43,861 bases of DNA from Bacteroidales bacterium. GTDB lineage: Bacteria; Bacteroidota; Bacteroidia; Bacteroidales; F082. Positions 6,652 to 15,793 of this stretch are shown here, one piece after another. A program made the position numbers and the translations under genes. The first letter of the stretch is position 1; each line of letters starts with the position of its first letter. The stretch covers positions 102,550 through 146,410 of the forward strand of contig JANJXG010000006.1 in the NCBI GenBank assembly GCA_024709145.1. The letters are read 5' to 3'. Under the pieces are notes generated by a model. That model was not told the DNA's origin. It saw only the letters and a list, made by a program, of their open reading frames with translations, and searched no databases.

Positions 6652-8627
6652 TGTTCTGTGCTGATAATGTAATTAGCCAAATGTGTTAAGTTGATGTTGC
6701 CTGCTGCAGTTTTGCGAAGTTGACCCATAATCCAGTTTTGCCGGTGCTTTGGATCAGTTTTTCCTTTAATTGGAACAAATTTTTGCAGAAGCGTTGATAT
6801 CTTGCTTTTTATGTCAGCATCGGCAACGCGTTTAAATTTCATGATAGTCAGGGCCGATTCAAATTCTATCCTTGGGTGCTCCATCAGAATCGGAAGCATG
6901 TGCCAGGCCAACACCGGATCGAGGTTTTCAGTCTTAAGAAACTCAAATAAATGGTAGATTTTTCCCGGTTTAAAGCGGCTGTTATTCTTTTTTCCCATCA
7001 GGTTTTTCAGTCGGTGACCAATAAACGTTCCAACCATCGAGGGTTGGTATTGAAAATCATTGACAATTCGTTCCAGCAAAGGATAAAGATTTTTACTGAG
7101 AATAAACGTAAAAGTATCCTCAGGCACAGCCCATTGCTGAAGTTGTTGGTAGCGTTGAATGATGTCGGTGGGTAGATTTTTTCCAAGAGTGCTGATGAGT
7201 TTATCATCAAGGGGGATAGGAGCGGAGTCTGTGTCAGGATACATGCGATCTGCACCGGGTAGTACTCTTTCAAAGATTGTGGTACCGTCGGCAAAGGATT
7301 TTCTTGTTTCAGGTGGGATGCCTTCAAAAGCCATCCTGCACCTTTCTTCGATGGTTTCGAGGGCTGTGGGTATATCAGCTTCGGGTCCCCAAACCAGGAT
7401 GAGAGCGTCATCGTAACCGGCTGCTGCTTTTCGGGCAAATTGTTTCCACTCAGCCGATGGAATTTCCTCTTTCAGCATTTCGCTGTGCAGCAAATTAGGT
7501 TTCTCAAGGCAAGCAATCACCTTTAGCCGGTCGCTGATCTCATCAGCAAAGCATTTGCCCGGCTGTGTAAAATGTGATAATGCTCCCTTGAAGCCTGGCA
7601 ACCTGATCAGCATAACTGGTTGCTTTCGTGCAATGGCTTGTGCCAGCGGTGCATACATCAACTGGTCGTCATCAGGAATCAAGGGCCTGGATTCAATGCG
7701 CCAATTAGCAGGATCGGTGATTTTAAGTTTTAACTGTTCTTTCAAAAGCAAAAGCGACCATTGTCTGAATGCCTCATTGTGAGTGAGTTCAGGTATCCAT
7801 CTTGTGTGTGCAACACCTTTTATTTCAACACGGCTTCCTCCTCGGCAACTAACGTTAACATCCTGTCGGCCGCTTCCGATGCCAGTGCGCACTTTACCGG
7901 TGCTTCTGTTTAGAAACCTGATATAATCGCAAGCTTCTTTTACCTCATCGGGATTTACACAATCGGGATAAGTGACTGTTTCGATGAGGGGCATTCCCAG
8001 GCGGTCGGTTTTATAAATGCGAATATGTCCAATGTCGGATATTTCGCGGCATGAATCCTCTTCTATACTTAATTGAATGAGCCTTACAGTCTTATTTTTA
8101 AGTTGAATCTGGCCTTCCACACCGATGATCGCTGTGCGCTGAAATCCGGTAGGAATGCTTCCATCGAGATATTGTTTTCGTGTGATGTGCACCTCACCAA
8201 CAATATTAAGTTTCGACAGCAAGGAAATTTCAATGGCAATTTCAAGTGCTTCCTTGTTGATCGGAAAGGGTGGGGTGTCGTCCACTTCATACGTACAGGC
8301 TGTTTCATTACGCAAGCGGTAGATGATTTCTTTTCGGGTTTTGAACTCCATGAGTGCAGTGCCGTCGTACTCTCCAAGTTCGCTCAGCGTTGGACGCATG
8401 TGCCGAACCAGCTCGGCATCGTAAGTGTCGCTTTTGTTGTAGATACCCGCAGGACAATGGCAGAACAGCTTTTCGCGGGTGAGCAATTGCTGGTGCACTT
8501 CAAGGCCTGACATAAATCCAATACGGTCATAGTTTTGTTGAGTCGCGTTTTTGCGGGAAACATAGCCGGCTTTGCGCTTGCTGGCTTCATAGTTTGCCTG
8601 GGGGTCAAAAGCTGTTTCCATTGACAT
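6648..8627 (-). CDS. gatE: Glutamyl-tRNA(Gln) amidotransferase subunit E (archaeal type)
   Basis: 659 aa. GatB-like cradle at ~35-290: IGFMSGLEVHQQL, KLFCHCPAG, QLSIEEDSCREI, TGIGSGRQDVNVS, EIKGV. Residues ~295-470 hold the AspRS-like insert that separates GatE from GatB, with WGPEADIPTALETIEERC, GIPPETRKSF and ADRMYPDTDSAPIPLDD. A helical region and YqeY-like tail follow to the end (LRKTAAGNINLTHLANYII). GatE activates the glutamate on Glu-tRNA(Gln) with ATP and uses ammonia from GatD to make Gln-tRNA(Gln). The first ~33 residues are an extension before the conserved core. The start at 8627 is chosen because it is the most upstream ATG; a second ATG lies at 8621. The insert rules out ordinary GatB. 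Confidence 0.93.
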   Translation of the reverse strand: MSMETAFDPQANYEASKRKAGYVSRKNATQQNYDRIGFMSGLEVHQQLLTREKLFCHCPAGIYNKSDTYDAELVRHMRPTLSELGEYDGTALMEFKTRKEIIYRLRNETACTYEVDDTPPFPINKEALEIAIEISLLSKLNIVGEVHITRKQYLDGSIPTGFQRTAIIGVEGQIQLKNKTVRLIQLSIEEDSCREISDIGHIRIYKTDRLGMPLIETVTYPDCVNPDEVKEACDYIRFLNRSTGKVRTGIGSGRQDVNVSCRGGSRVEIKGVAHTRWIPELTHNEAFRQWSLLLLKEQLKLKITDPANWRIESRPLIPDDDQLMYAPLAQAIARKQPVMLIRLPGFKGALSHFTQPGKCFADEISDRLKVIACLEKPNLLHSEMLKEEIPSAEWKQFARKAAAGYDDALILVWGPEADIPTALETIEERCRMAFEGIPPETRKSFADGTTIFERVLPGADRMYPDTDSAPIPLDDKLISTLGKNLPTDIIQRYQQLQQWAVPEDTFTFILSKNLYPLLERIVNDFQYQPSMVGTFIGHRLKNLMGKKNNSRFKPGKIYHLFEFLKTENLDPVLAWHMLPILMEHPRIEFESALTIMKFKRVADADIKSKISTLLQKFVPIKGKTDPKHRQNWIMGQLRKTAAGNINLTHLANYIISTEQ

Positions 8628-8968
8628 TATTTGCGTTGAGAAATTGAATCTATTAACTTGCCGCAGTGTATCTTATTGGCTGAAAAGTCGCTGCTTTTTT
8701 GAAAAAGTTCTTTTCTTTGACTTTAACTGTGTAAGCTGAAACGGCAATACAGCTTTGTTTGATACAAGGGGCCGTAAAGGTAAAGCAAATGCTGAACCGG
8801 CTGACGTAAAATCATTCTAAATTGAGTGCCTGGAAACCCGGTTACTCTTGTTGGAATTTCCTGTAAAATGTTTGATCGGTTTGTTTTGCGCATGACTTAG
8901 AGGTGAGCTATTCTTGTTTCGCCTTATATCGGTCAGATGTCTTACTTTTGCATATTATTTCAAAACTT
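8628..8968. other. Intergenic region between gatE and the OstA-like gene
   Basis: 341 bases between divergent genes. On the plus strand a TACTTTTG element (8943-8950) fits a promoter for the OstA-like gene. I found no TAnnTTTG match on the minus strand for gatE, so its promoter is not identified. No convincing ORF, tRNA or hairpin is seen in the rest. Confidence 0.5.
8943..8950 (+). promoter_or_regulatory. -7 element of the OstA-like gene
   Basis: TACTTTTG matches TAnnTTTG exactly. It lies 18 bases before the ATG at 8969, predicting a leader of roughly a dozen bases. The -33 region has only weak TTG or TTTC candidates. Confidence 0.5.
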
Positions 8969-10507
8969 ATGTCCATTCCGAGGCGCCTTTTTTCATTTTT
9001 TATCCTGCTTGTGTTGCCAATGTTTCTTCATTCGCAGCAAAAAACTGTCATTCACATCGAAAAGGCCAATCTTCAGAAATATGATAAAGCGCTGGGTGCT
9101 GATATTGAGAAACTTATAGGCAATGTAATTCTACGACAGGATTCAACCTGGTTTTACTGTGACAGCGCCTATCTCAATGACAAACTACGCAATTTTGATG
9201 CCTTTGGTAATGTACACATCAAGGTGAGTGATACCTTAAATATTTATGGAGATAAACTCAAGTACAATGGCGAGAAAAGGGAAGCTGAGCTGTTTGATCA
9301 CGTCCGGCTTGTTGATGACACAACGGTACTCAGTACGGAATATCTGATTTATTACCGGCTAAGCCGCATGGCAATCTATCCCAACCAGGGAACAATCACG
9401 AGCGGCGAAAATCTGCTGAAAAGTAAAAAAGGTTACTATTACAGCGACAGGAAAGAGTTTTATTTCAGCAAAGATGTGGAATTAATCAATCCTGATTATA
9501 CCACCTATACTGATACTATGATGTATAATACGCGCACAGAAACAGCATGGTTTTATAGTCCAACCCTTATCAGGGGAGACGAAAACACCATCTATGCCGA
9601 ACATGGATGGTACAATACAGCAATGGATGTGGCGCAACTTGAGAAGAATACACAACTTACTACAAACGACCAATTGGTGGAGTCGGATTGGATGTATTAT
9701 GACAGAAATACCGGCTTTGGTGATGCCCGCGGCAACGTGGTGATCACTGATACCACGCATAAGCTGATAATCAAAGGCGAGAAAGGTAAAATCTGGGAGG
9801 AAGAAGGTCGTTCGTTTGTAACTGACAAATCGATGGCTGTTTCCTATGACAACAACGACAGTCTGTTTATGCACGCTGACACCCTGTTTATGTTTTTTGA
9901 TCAGGACAGACAGGCCAAACAAATGAAAGCATACTATGGTGTCAGGTTTTTCAGGGCTGATATGCAGGGAAGTTGCGATTCGCTTGTTTACCATATGTCC
10001 GACTCAACAATGAGGATGTATCAATCGCCGGTTATTTGGTCTTCGAAAAATCAACTCACAGCCGATTCAATCTTTATCGTCATTACCGGGCAAGCGCTCG
10101 ATTCGCTCGTTATGCACAGCAGCGCTTTTATTGCATCCAGAGATACGATGGAGAATTTCAATCAGATTAAAGGGAAAAGCATGGTAGGCTATTTCGTTGA
10201 AAACGAATTGAATAAGATTTTTGTTGATGGCAACGCCCAAACAGTTTACTGGGTTAGAGAGGACGATGGTCAATTGGTTGGTATCAATTTGGCAAAATCA
10301 AGTACGATGGCTATCAGGCTTGAAGAAAACAATATTCGGGGTATTTCTTATTTCAGCAATCCGACAGAGGTCATGTACCCTGAAAAAGAGCTTCCAAAAG
10401 AGGAGTCGGTATTGAAAGGTTTTGTTTGGCTCGAAGAGATAAGACCGCGTGATAAAGAGGATATTTTCAGAAGGCCAGAAAAAACTCTCACTCTTCCAGC
10501 GCCCTGA
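8969..10507 (+). CDS. OstA/LptA-like periplasmic protein
   Basis: 512 aa from the ATG at 8969, chosen because it begins a signal peptide (MSIPRRLFSFFILLVLPMFL, then HSQQ). The N-terminal region contains the OstA/LptA beta-jellyroll pattern: IGNVILRQDSTWFYCDSAYL, FGNVHIKVSDTLNIYGDKL, ARGNVVITDTTHKLIIKGEK. In Bacteroidota these OstA-like proteins take the place of LptA in LPS transport across the periplasm, although they are much longer than the ~185 aa LptA of E. coli. The C-terminal third (MVGYFVENELNKIFVDGNAQTV onward in part) continues similar strands. LptD, LptB, an amidase and an MlaD-like protein are nearby. Specific LPS role is inferred from family and context. It is convergent with mlaD, 11 bases apart. 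Confidence 0.85.
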   Translation: MSIPRRLFSFFILLVLPMFLHSQQKTVIHIEKANLQKYDKALGADIEKLIGNVILRQDSTWFYCDSAYLNDKLRNFDAFGNVHIKVSDTLNIYGDKLKYNGEKREAELFDHVRLVDDTTVLSTEYLIYYRLSRMAIYPNQGTITSGENLLKSKKGYYYSDRKEFYFSKDVELINPDYTTYTDTMMYNTRTETAWFYSPTLIRGDENTIYAEHGWYNTAMDVAQLEKNTQLTTNDQLVESDWMYYDRNTGFGDARGNVVITDTTHKLIIKGEKGKIWEEEGRSFVTDKSMAVSYDNNDSLFMHADTLFMFFDQDRQAKQMKAYYGVRFFRADMQGSCDSLVYHMSDSTMRMYQSPVIWSSKNQLTADSIFIVITGQALDSLVMHSSAFIASRDTMENFNQIKGKSMVGYFVENELNKIFVDGNAQTVYWVREDDGQLVGINLAKSSTMAIRLEENNIRGISYFSNPTEVMYPEKELPKEESVLKGFVWLEEIRPRDKEDIFRRPEKTLTLPAP

Positions 10508-10518
10508 AGCATTGCATT

Positions 10519-11466
10519 TTAGAAGAGACTAAATTTTACGTAACGTTTTGGGTTCAGTCTCACGTCTTCAAGTAATTTATTGAGTGATTCAGCCGACCTT
10601 TCCAGTTGATAATACAAAGTGTCGTTGCTCATGATTTTACCGATAGAACCTTGTCCGTTGTTGATCGTGGAAAGGGTAAAGTTAAGCTCGGCCAACGATG
10701 CATTTACACTTCGCACCGTGGTGCCGATATCAGCCTGAACGAGAGTATCGGAAAAAGTAGCCGCATTTGCCAGGATTTTGGTGATTTGACCGTTGTTTTG
10801 TTCCAGATTTCGTGTAATCAGTTCAATGTTATACAAAATGGATGCAATGCGTGATTGTTCGGTATCAACCAATGTTTCTATCGTGGCTGAAGTGCGCTCC
10901 AGGTTTTTGATTGTATTAGCAACATTCTGAAGGCTTTCGATGATGTTTCCCTGGGAGTTTTCATTCAAAAGTGTTTGTACGATGACCACAAGCGAATCCA
11001 AAGATGAAATCAGCCCTTCGGCTTTGTTTTTCAGCGGCAACACCTGTGCATTCACTTCATCCATCAAGCTGGCTTCAACTGAAGACATCAATGTGTCGCT
11101 GGGCTTGAGTCGGGTTGGGGCGTCACCCAGCTGTATTTCTATTGCTTTGCTTCCCATCAGGTCGGAGCTGAAAATTTTTGCGATGCTGTTGGATGGAATT
11201 GGAAAATCAGTTGTCACAGAAAGTTGAACAACTAATTTACCGCTCAGGTCGGGATGAAAATAAATATCGCTGACTTGCCCAACCCTTAAACCGTTTAACA
11301 TCACTGGATTGCTTTTGATCAAACCATTGACAGAGGCATACTCTACATAATAAAGATCCTCTTTGTTAAAAATATCTTTGCCTTTCAAAAAATTGAAACC
11401 CCAGATAAAAAGGAAGAGGGCTGCAACGAACATGAAAGCAACGAGATAGACTTTTCTATTTTTCAT
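10519..11466 (-). CDS. MlaD-family (MCE domain) lipid-transport protein
   Basis: 315 aa. One N-terminal membrane anchor (VYLVAFMFVAALFLFIWGFN, ~5-24) is followed by a single MCE domain (~35-118: YYVEYASVNGLIKSNPVMLNG, GLRVGQVSDIYF, SSDLMGSKAIEIQLGDAP). The remainder is long alpha-helical, probably coiled coil, rich in N/Q/T. MCE proteins form hexameric tunnels or discs that shuttle phospholipids between inner and outer membranes. No MlaE permease or MlaF ATPase gene is in the window. The amidase gene lies 273 bases upstream on the same strand, but a TATCTTTG element in between suggests a separate promoter. Confidence 0.88.
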   Translation of the reverse strand: MKNRKVYLVAFMFVAALFLFIWGFNFLKGKDIFNKEDLYYVEYASVNGLIKSNPVMLNGLRVGQVSDIYFHPDLSGKLVVQLSVTTDFPIPSNSIAKIFSSDLMGSKAIEIQLGDAPTRLKPSDTLMSSVEASLMDEVNAQVLPLKNKAEGLISSLDSLVVIVQTLLNENSQGNIIESLQNVANTIKNLERTSATIETLVDTEQSRIASILYNIELITRNLEQNNGQITKILANAATFSDTLVQADIGTTVRSVNASLAELNFTLSTINNGQGSIGKIMSNDTLYYQLERSAESLNKLLEDVRLNPKRYVKFSLF

Positions 11467-11600
11467 TTTTTCGTAGATAAGTGCGTGATGTTAATCTTGC
11501 GAACATCCTTGTTTTTTTTTGAAAGAATGACATTCAATTTGCCCTGATGGTTGCAAACACACGGATTGTTCAACAGGGTTTTGTCTGAGTTTTTATGATG

Positions 11601-11608
11601 CAAAGATA
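11601..11608 (-). promoter_or_regulatory. -7 element upstream of mlaD
   Basis: The minus strand reads TATCTTTG, an exact TAnnTTTG match, 134 bases before the mlaD ATG. This gives a predicted leader near 130 bases, the longest among the minus-strand genes with an assigned element. No clear -33 TTTG. Confidence 0.45.
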
Positions 11609-11739
11609 ACAGATTGTGTAGCCTTACTGCTAAAATTACCAGATTTTAATACTATGAAAATTACTAATATATTATTTATCAGTTTGTTAGAAACGGGTTA
11701 GTGTCAGATATCTTCATTTATAATTCATGTTTATTATCA

Positions 11740-12966
11740 TTACTTTCGCATCGATTCTTCGATTTTTACACGCTGGTCATTGACAAAGGCTACAACAAAC
11801 GCATCATCATAACCCAGTTTCCGCATTTTCGACTGATGCTGAACGGCTTCTTTAAAGGTAGCAAACTTGCCAGAGGTGTATTTGTAAAGTCCGTCGTGGA
11901 AGTACACCATTGGATCAGCGATACCTGCAAAGCGCTTTTCAGTTAAAGGAATTTCGCGAGGCGAGGTGTAAAACTGAATCCTGAATACTGGATTTGAATT
12001 GTTTTGCGGGTTTGAAACAATTGTTTGTTGCTTGTGAGCGTCTTCAGTTTTTGGTTCAGTAGCTGGCAATTTTTCGGTTTTTGTTGGTTTAGCTGTTTTG
12101 GTGCTGTCGTGTCTGTTGGGCGCGATAATGTCTTTCCATTCTTCGGGGATATCGGGAGGCAAGAGGTTATCGCGTTCATACTGCTGCTTATAATCTCTGA
12201 ATGCCCTGTAAATGGCTGAAGCCATGTAAGTTTTGCCTTCCTCCGACATGAGAAACTTTTCTTCCGCCGGATGGGTGATGAATCCGAGTTCGATCAAAAT
12301 GCTTGGCATGGCCGTTTTGTACAAAACCAAAAATCCGGCTTGTTGTACGCTTCTGTCTTTTCGACCAACACGTTTGGTAAATTGTTCCTGAACCTGTCGG
12401 GCCAGTTCGATGCTTTGCTGTTTGTTCTCGGACTGATAAAGCGACAGTGCAATGTAAGCAGCAGCGCTATTGGGGTCGAAACCGCCATATTCCTCTGTGT
12501 TGTTTTCCTCCAGCAGGATGGCAGCATTTTCAAGTTTAGCCACTTCGAGGTTGGCTTCTGTTTTGTGTTCACCCATTACAAAGGTTTCAGCCCCAAATAC
12601 TTTGGTATCAGTTGATGCGTTGCAATGAATGGAGATGAAAATATCAGCATTGTTTTCGTTGGCGATGGCAGCTCTGCGGTGCAATTCAATAAACTCGTCT
12701 TTGGAGCGGGTGAATATCACTTTTACATCCGGTAGGTTTTGCCTGATGTAAGTCCCTGTCATCAAAGCTACATCTAAAACAATATTCTTTTCTTTGGAGT
12801 GCTTGCCCAAAGCACCCGGGTCGCGGCCACCATGGCCTGCATCAATGACAACAGTTTTAATTTTTGCACCCTTCTGTCCAAAAGTTTCAAACGGAAAAAC
12901 AAGCAGAAACATCAGCACAACAAAGTAAATACTGCTGCGTTGAAGGTTTGTCGATTGGGCAATCAT
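11740..12966 (-). CDS. N-acetylmuramoyl-L-alanine amidase with C-terminal SPOR-like domain
   Basis: 408 aa from the ATG at 12966; a longer form starting at 12999 (MHFNV) is possible. A signal peptide (about 1-30, ending ETFGQ) precedes an Amidase_3 zinc domain: VVIDAGHGGRDPGA (first zinc His), a Glu within the ELHRRAAIANENN region, ISIHCNAS (second His) and ILIELGFITHPAEE (catalytic Glu). After a charged Lys/Thr/Pro linker, the last ~80 residues (FRIQFYTSPREIP, FHDGLYKYTSGKFATFKEAV, GYDDAFVVAF) match a SPOR-type fold that binds denuded septal glycan. The enzyme cuts peptide stems from peptidoglycan, probably during division. It is divergent from lptD. Confidence 0.92.
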   Translation of the reverse strand: MIAQSTNLQRSSIYFVVLMFLLVFPFETFGQKGAKIKTVVIDAGHGGRDPGALGKHSKEKNIVLDVALMTGTYIRQNLPDVKVIFTRSKDEFIELHRRAAIANENNADIFISIHCNASTDTKVFGAETFVMGEHKTEANLEVAKLENAAILLEENNTEEYGGFDPNSAAAYIALSLYQSENKQQSIELARQVQEQFTKRVGRKDRSVQQAGFLVLYKTAMPSILIELGFITHPAEEKFLMSEEGKTYMASAIYRAFRDYKQQYERDNLLPPDIPEEWKDIIAPNRHDSTKTAKPTKTEKLPATEPKTEDAHKQQTIVSNPQNNSNPVFRIQFYTSPREIPLTEKRFAGIADPMVYFHDGLYKYTSGKFATFKEAVQHQSKMRKLGYDDAFVVAFVNDQRVKIEESMRK

Positions 12967-12984
12967 TTTTTGAAAGTATATTTG
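12955..12984 (+). promoter_or_regulatory. Promoter of lptD
   Basis: TATATTTG (12977-12984) is an exact -7 match; a TTG at 12955-12957 stands 19 bases upstream as a -33 candidate. It lies inside the 5' end of the divergent amidase gene, 61 bases before the lptD ATG. Confidence 0.5.
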
Positions 12985-13013
12985 CACGTTGAAATGCATG
13001 ATAATAATCCAGA

Positions 13014-13042
13014 CAAATTTAACTGAAACTGCTTAGGCACAA
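13014..13042 (-). promoter_or_regulatory. Promoter of the amidase gene
   Basis: On the minus strand TAAATTTG (13014-13021) is an exact -7 element with TTG at 13040-13042, 18 bases upstream. It serves an ATG at 12966 (leader near 40 bases) or 12999 (under 10). The transcript start is expected near 13008, so it overlaps the lptD leader in the opposite direction. Confidence 0.5.
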
Positions 13043-13045
13043 CCC

Positions 13046-15727
13046 ATGTTTGCAACAAAAAATAAACTTTTACCATTTGTGACCTTTGCAGCTGCCATTT
13101 TTTTGATCAGCCATTTTTCGTTGAAAGTTTTTTCGGCGAATTCAACCCCTCTTTCTAACGGCAACCCCTTAACTTTATTTCCTGATACGCTCCGTCAGGT
13201 TCCCGACAGCTTACTTTTTCCTTTGAATGATAGTTTACTTCTCAAAGATTCACTGACGCGTAAAGCAAAAACCGTGCTTGAGTCAAAGGTGGAAAGATCG
13301 GCAAACGACAGCATTATCCAGGATTTGAAAAATAAAAAGGTCTACCTCTATGGCAATGCAGTGGTTACTTATGGCGACATCAAACTCGAAGCTGCATACA
13401 TTGAGTTTAGTTTTGAAACAAATCAGGTTTTTGCCCGGGGTGTCGCTGATTCGAGTGGCAAGATCCTGGGGACCCCTAAATTTACTGACAAAACACAAAC
13501 ATTTGAATCAAAAGAGATTAATTACAACTTTGATACAAAAAAAGGCATTATCAACAGTGTGGTAACCGAGGATGGGGCTGGTTTTTTGCATGGAAACCAG
13601 GTCAAAAAAATGGCTGACAACACCATTAACATCAAGTCGGGAGGATATACAACCTGCAATGATAAAGAGCATCCCCATTTTGAATTCCGGTTTGCAAAAT
13701 CGAAAGTAATTCCTGATAACAAGATTGTTACCGGGCCGGCTTACCTGGTGATTGAAGGTATGCCCACGCCGGTTGCCGTTCCTTTCGGAATGTTTCCCAA
13801 CAAAAGCGGCCAACGGTCAGGCATCAGAATTCCAACCTATGGCGAAGCTGATAAAAGGGGTTTTTATTTTGAAAACGGGGGCTATTACTGGGCCATCAAC
13901 GAGCACATCGACCTCGACCTTCTTGGAGATATCTACACCCGTGGAAGCTGGGCTGTTAAACCAACGCTCAGATACATCAAAAGATACAGGTTCAGTGGCA
14001 ACCTCAATACCTCGTATGCCATTAACGTAACCGGCGTTGAAGGAACGGCTGATTATCAGAAAAGCCGGGACTTCCGTATCAGATGGACTCATCAGCAAGA
14101 TGCAAAAGCCCATCCGACCCGACGTTTTAGTGCCAACGTAAATATCGTCAGCAGCAATTTCAATACTTTTAATCCTGTTAATACAGAGAGTTATCTCAGC
14201 AATGAATTCCAATCATCAATTGCTTATCAGAAAAGCTGGAACAACAAGTATTTTTTAACTGCCAATGCAAGTCACCGCCAGAATACCAAAACCAAAGTGG
14301 TCAACGTAACCTTGCCATCGATCACTTTTAACACCAATAAATTCAACCCATTAAAGAAGAAAGATCGGGTTGGGAAATCAAAATGGTACGAGGAATTGAA
14401 TATGGGTTACACCATGAAGGCCGAAAACACCATCAGTCTTCCCGATAGCTTGCTTTTCAAGCCGGGTGCCCTTACGCAGATGAAAAACGGTATTCAGCAT
14501 TCGGTGCCGATCAACCTTCCACTTAAAGTGTTGAAACATTTTTCGCTCACCAATTCCATCAACCTAACCGACAGAATGTATTTTGACAGTAAGAAAAGGT
14601 ATTGGGTGAATGACACACTTTTCCAAAATAACGATACCATTGTGGGATATGCCAAAACTGATACCATCATTGGATTTGGTAATGTACTGGATTTTAATGT
14701 ATCGACCAATCTCAGTACAAAGATGTATGGGATGGTAAGTTTTAAAAAGGGACCTGTCAGGGCAATCCGACATGTGATCACTCCGCGGGTAGGTTTTACA
14801 TATACACCAAATTTTGCCGACCCGAAGTGGAACTACTACGACCGTTATGTTGACGGTGATGGGGTTGAACAGGTTTACTCAAGGTACGACGGAGCGATCT
14901 ACGGATCGGCGCCAAACGCAAAATCAGGAAGGGTGAATTTTGGTATCAGTAATAATCTGGAATTAAAAGTCAGGTCGAAGAAAGATACCATCACCGGCAT
15001 GAAAAAAATCCCGATCATCGAAGATTTTTCGCTCTCCGGCAGCTATGACCTGGCGCGCGACTCCCTCAAATTGTCCTATATAACCATGAGTGGACGTACG
15101 AGGCTGTTTAAAAACCTGAACATCAATTATTCAAGTAGTTGGGATCCTTATGTGCTTGACTCTCTTGGAAAACAGATCAATAAATTTGAATGGACCGAGA
15201 ACCGAAGACTTCTGAGGCCTACACAAACTACCTGGACTTTTGGCGCCAGTTGGAAAATCAGTCAGAAGGACTTTGCTAAAACACCCCCTGCAAAAACCGA
15301 CAAGCCCCCCACCAGCATGGCCAGTGAGGCCGAACTGGAGGACATTCAGCGAAACCCTGATGATTATGTAGACTGGTCGATTCCATGGTCACTCAACATA
15401 AACTATAATTTGCGTTATTCCAACAACATCCTCTACAAGGATTACACCCGCTCCGACACCCGTAAAGTTGTGCAAACGCTGGGTTTTTCGGGTGATATCA
15501 ACATCACTCCAAAATGGAAGTTTTCGGCACAGTCGGGCTGGGATTTTGAGAACAAAGGGCTGGCCTATACCAGCGTCAACATCTACCGCGACCTACATTG
15601 CTGGGAAATGCGTTTTAGTTGGGTTCCCATTGGCCCCAGAAAGAGCTGGAATTTCACGCTTAATGTTAAAGCTTCTGTACTTCAAGACCTTAAATTAACC
15701 AAGAAAAAAGATTTCAGAGATATCTGA
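13046..15727 (+). CDS. lptD: Putative LPS assembly outer-membrane protein LptD
   Basis: 893 aa with a signal peptide (KLLPFVTFAAAIFLISHFSL, cleavage near VFSAN). Residues ~80-240 carry an OstA-like beta-jellyroll (NKKVYLYGNAVVTYGDIKL, SKEINYNFDTKKGII, GGYTTCND). Residues ~240 to the end are a large beta-barrel rich in alternating aromatic strands and N/T turns, ending LQDLKLTKKKDFRDI. LptD inserts LPS into the outer leaflet, together with lipoprotein LptE, which is not seen here. Length exceeds E. coli LptD (~784) but fits Bacteroidota members. It is divergent from the amidase gene and precedes ridA. Confidence 0.9.
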   Translation: MFATKNKLLPFVTFAAAIFLISHFSLKVFSANSTPLSNGNPLTLFPDTLRQVPDSLLFPLNDSLLLKDSLTRKAKTVLESKVERSANDSIIQDLKNKKVYLYGNAVVTYGDIKLEAAYIEFSFETNQVFARGVADSSGKILGTPKFTDKTQTFESKEINYNFDTKKGIINSVVTEDGAGFLHGNQVKKMADNTINIKSGGYTTCNDKEHPHFEFRFAKSKVIPDNKIVTGPAYLVIEGMPTPVAVPFGMFPNKSGQRSGIRIPTYGEADKRGFYFENGGYYWAINEHIDLDLLGDIYTRGSWAVKPTLRYIKRYRFSGNLNTSYAINVTGVEGTADYQKSRDFRIRWTHQQDAKAHPTRRFSANVNIVSSNFNTFNPVNTESYLSNEFQSSIAYQKSWNNKYFLTANASHRQNTKTKVVNVTLPSITFNTNKFNPLKKKDRVGKSKWYEELNMGYTMKAENTISLPDSLLFKPGALTQMKNGIQHSVPINLPLKVLKHFSLTNSINLTDRMYFDSKKRYWVNDTLFQNNDTIVGYAKTDTIIGFGNVLDFNVSTNLSTKMYGMVSFKKGPVRAIRHVITPRVGFTYTPNFADPKWNYYDRYVDGDGVEQVYSRYDGAIYGSAPNAKSGRVNFGISNNLELKVRSKKDTITGMKKIPIIEDFSLSGSYDLARDSLKLSYITMSGRTRLFKNLNINYSSSWDPYVLDSLGKQINKFEWTENRRLLRPTQTTWTFGASWKISQKDFAKTPPAKTDKPPTSMASEAELEDIQRNPDDYVDWSIPWSLNINYNLRYSNNILYKDYTRSDTRKVVQTLGFSGDINITPKWKFSAQSGWDFENKGLAYTSVNIYRDLHCWEMRFSWVPIGPRKSWNFTLNVKASVLQDLKLTKKKDFRDI

Positions 15728-15769
15728 TGATTTTGGCAGGAGCAGTGAGCGTTTTACGTCTCGTTTTGT

Positions 15770-15777
15770 TAGCTTTG
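15770..15777 (+). promoter_or_regulatory. -7 element of ridA
   Basis: TAGCTTTG, exact match to TAnnTTTG, 16 bases before the ridA ATG. No obvious -33. It implies ridA can be transcribed apart from lptD with a very short leader. Confidence 0.5.
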
Positions 15778-15793
15778 TAGAAAATTATTCACC

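Noticed and set aside
6648-8627. Ordinary bacterial GatB
   Set aside because: The AspRS-like insert with WGPEADIP and RMYPDTDSAP motifs is present only in GatE; no gatA or gatC is adjacent.
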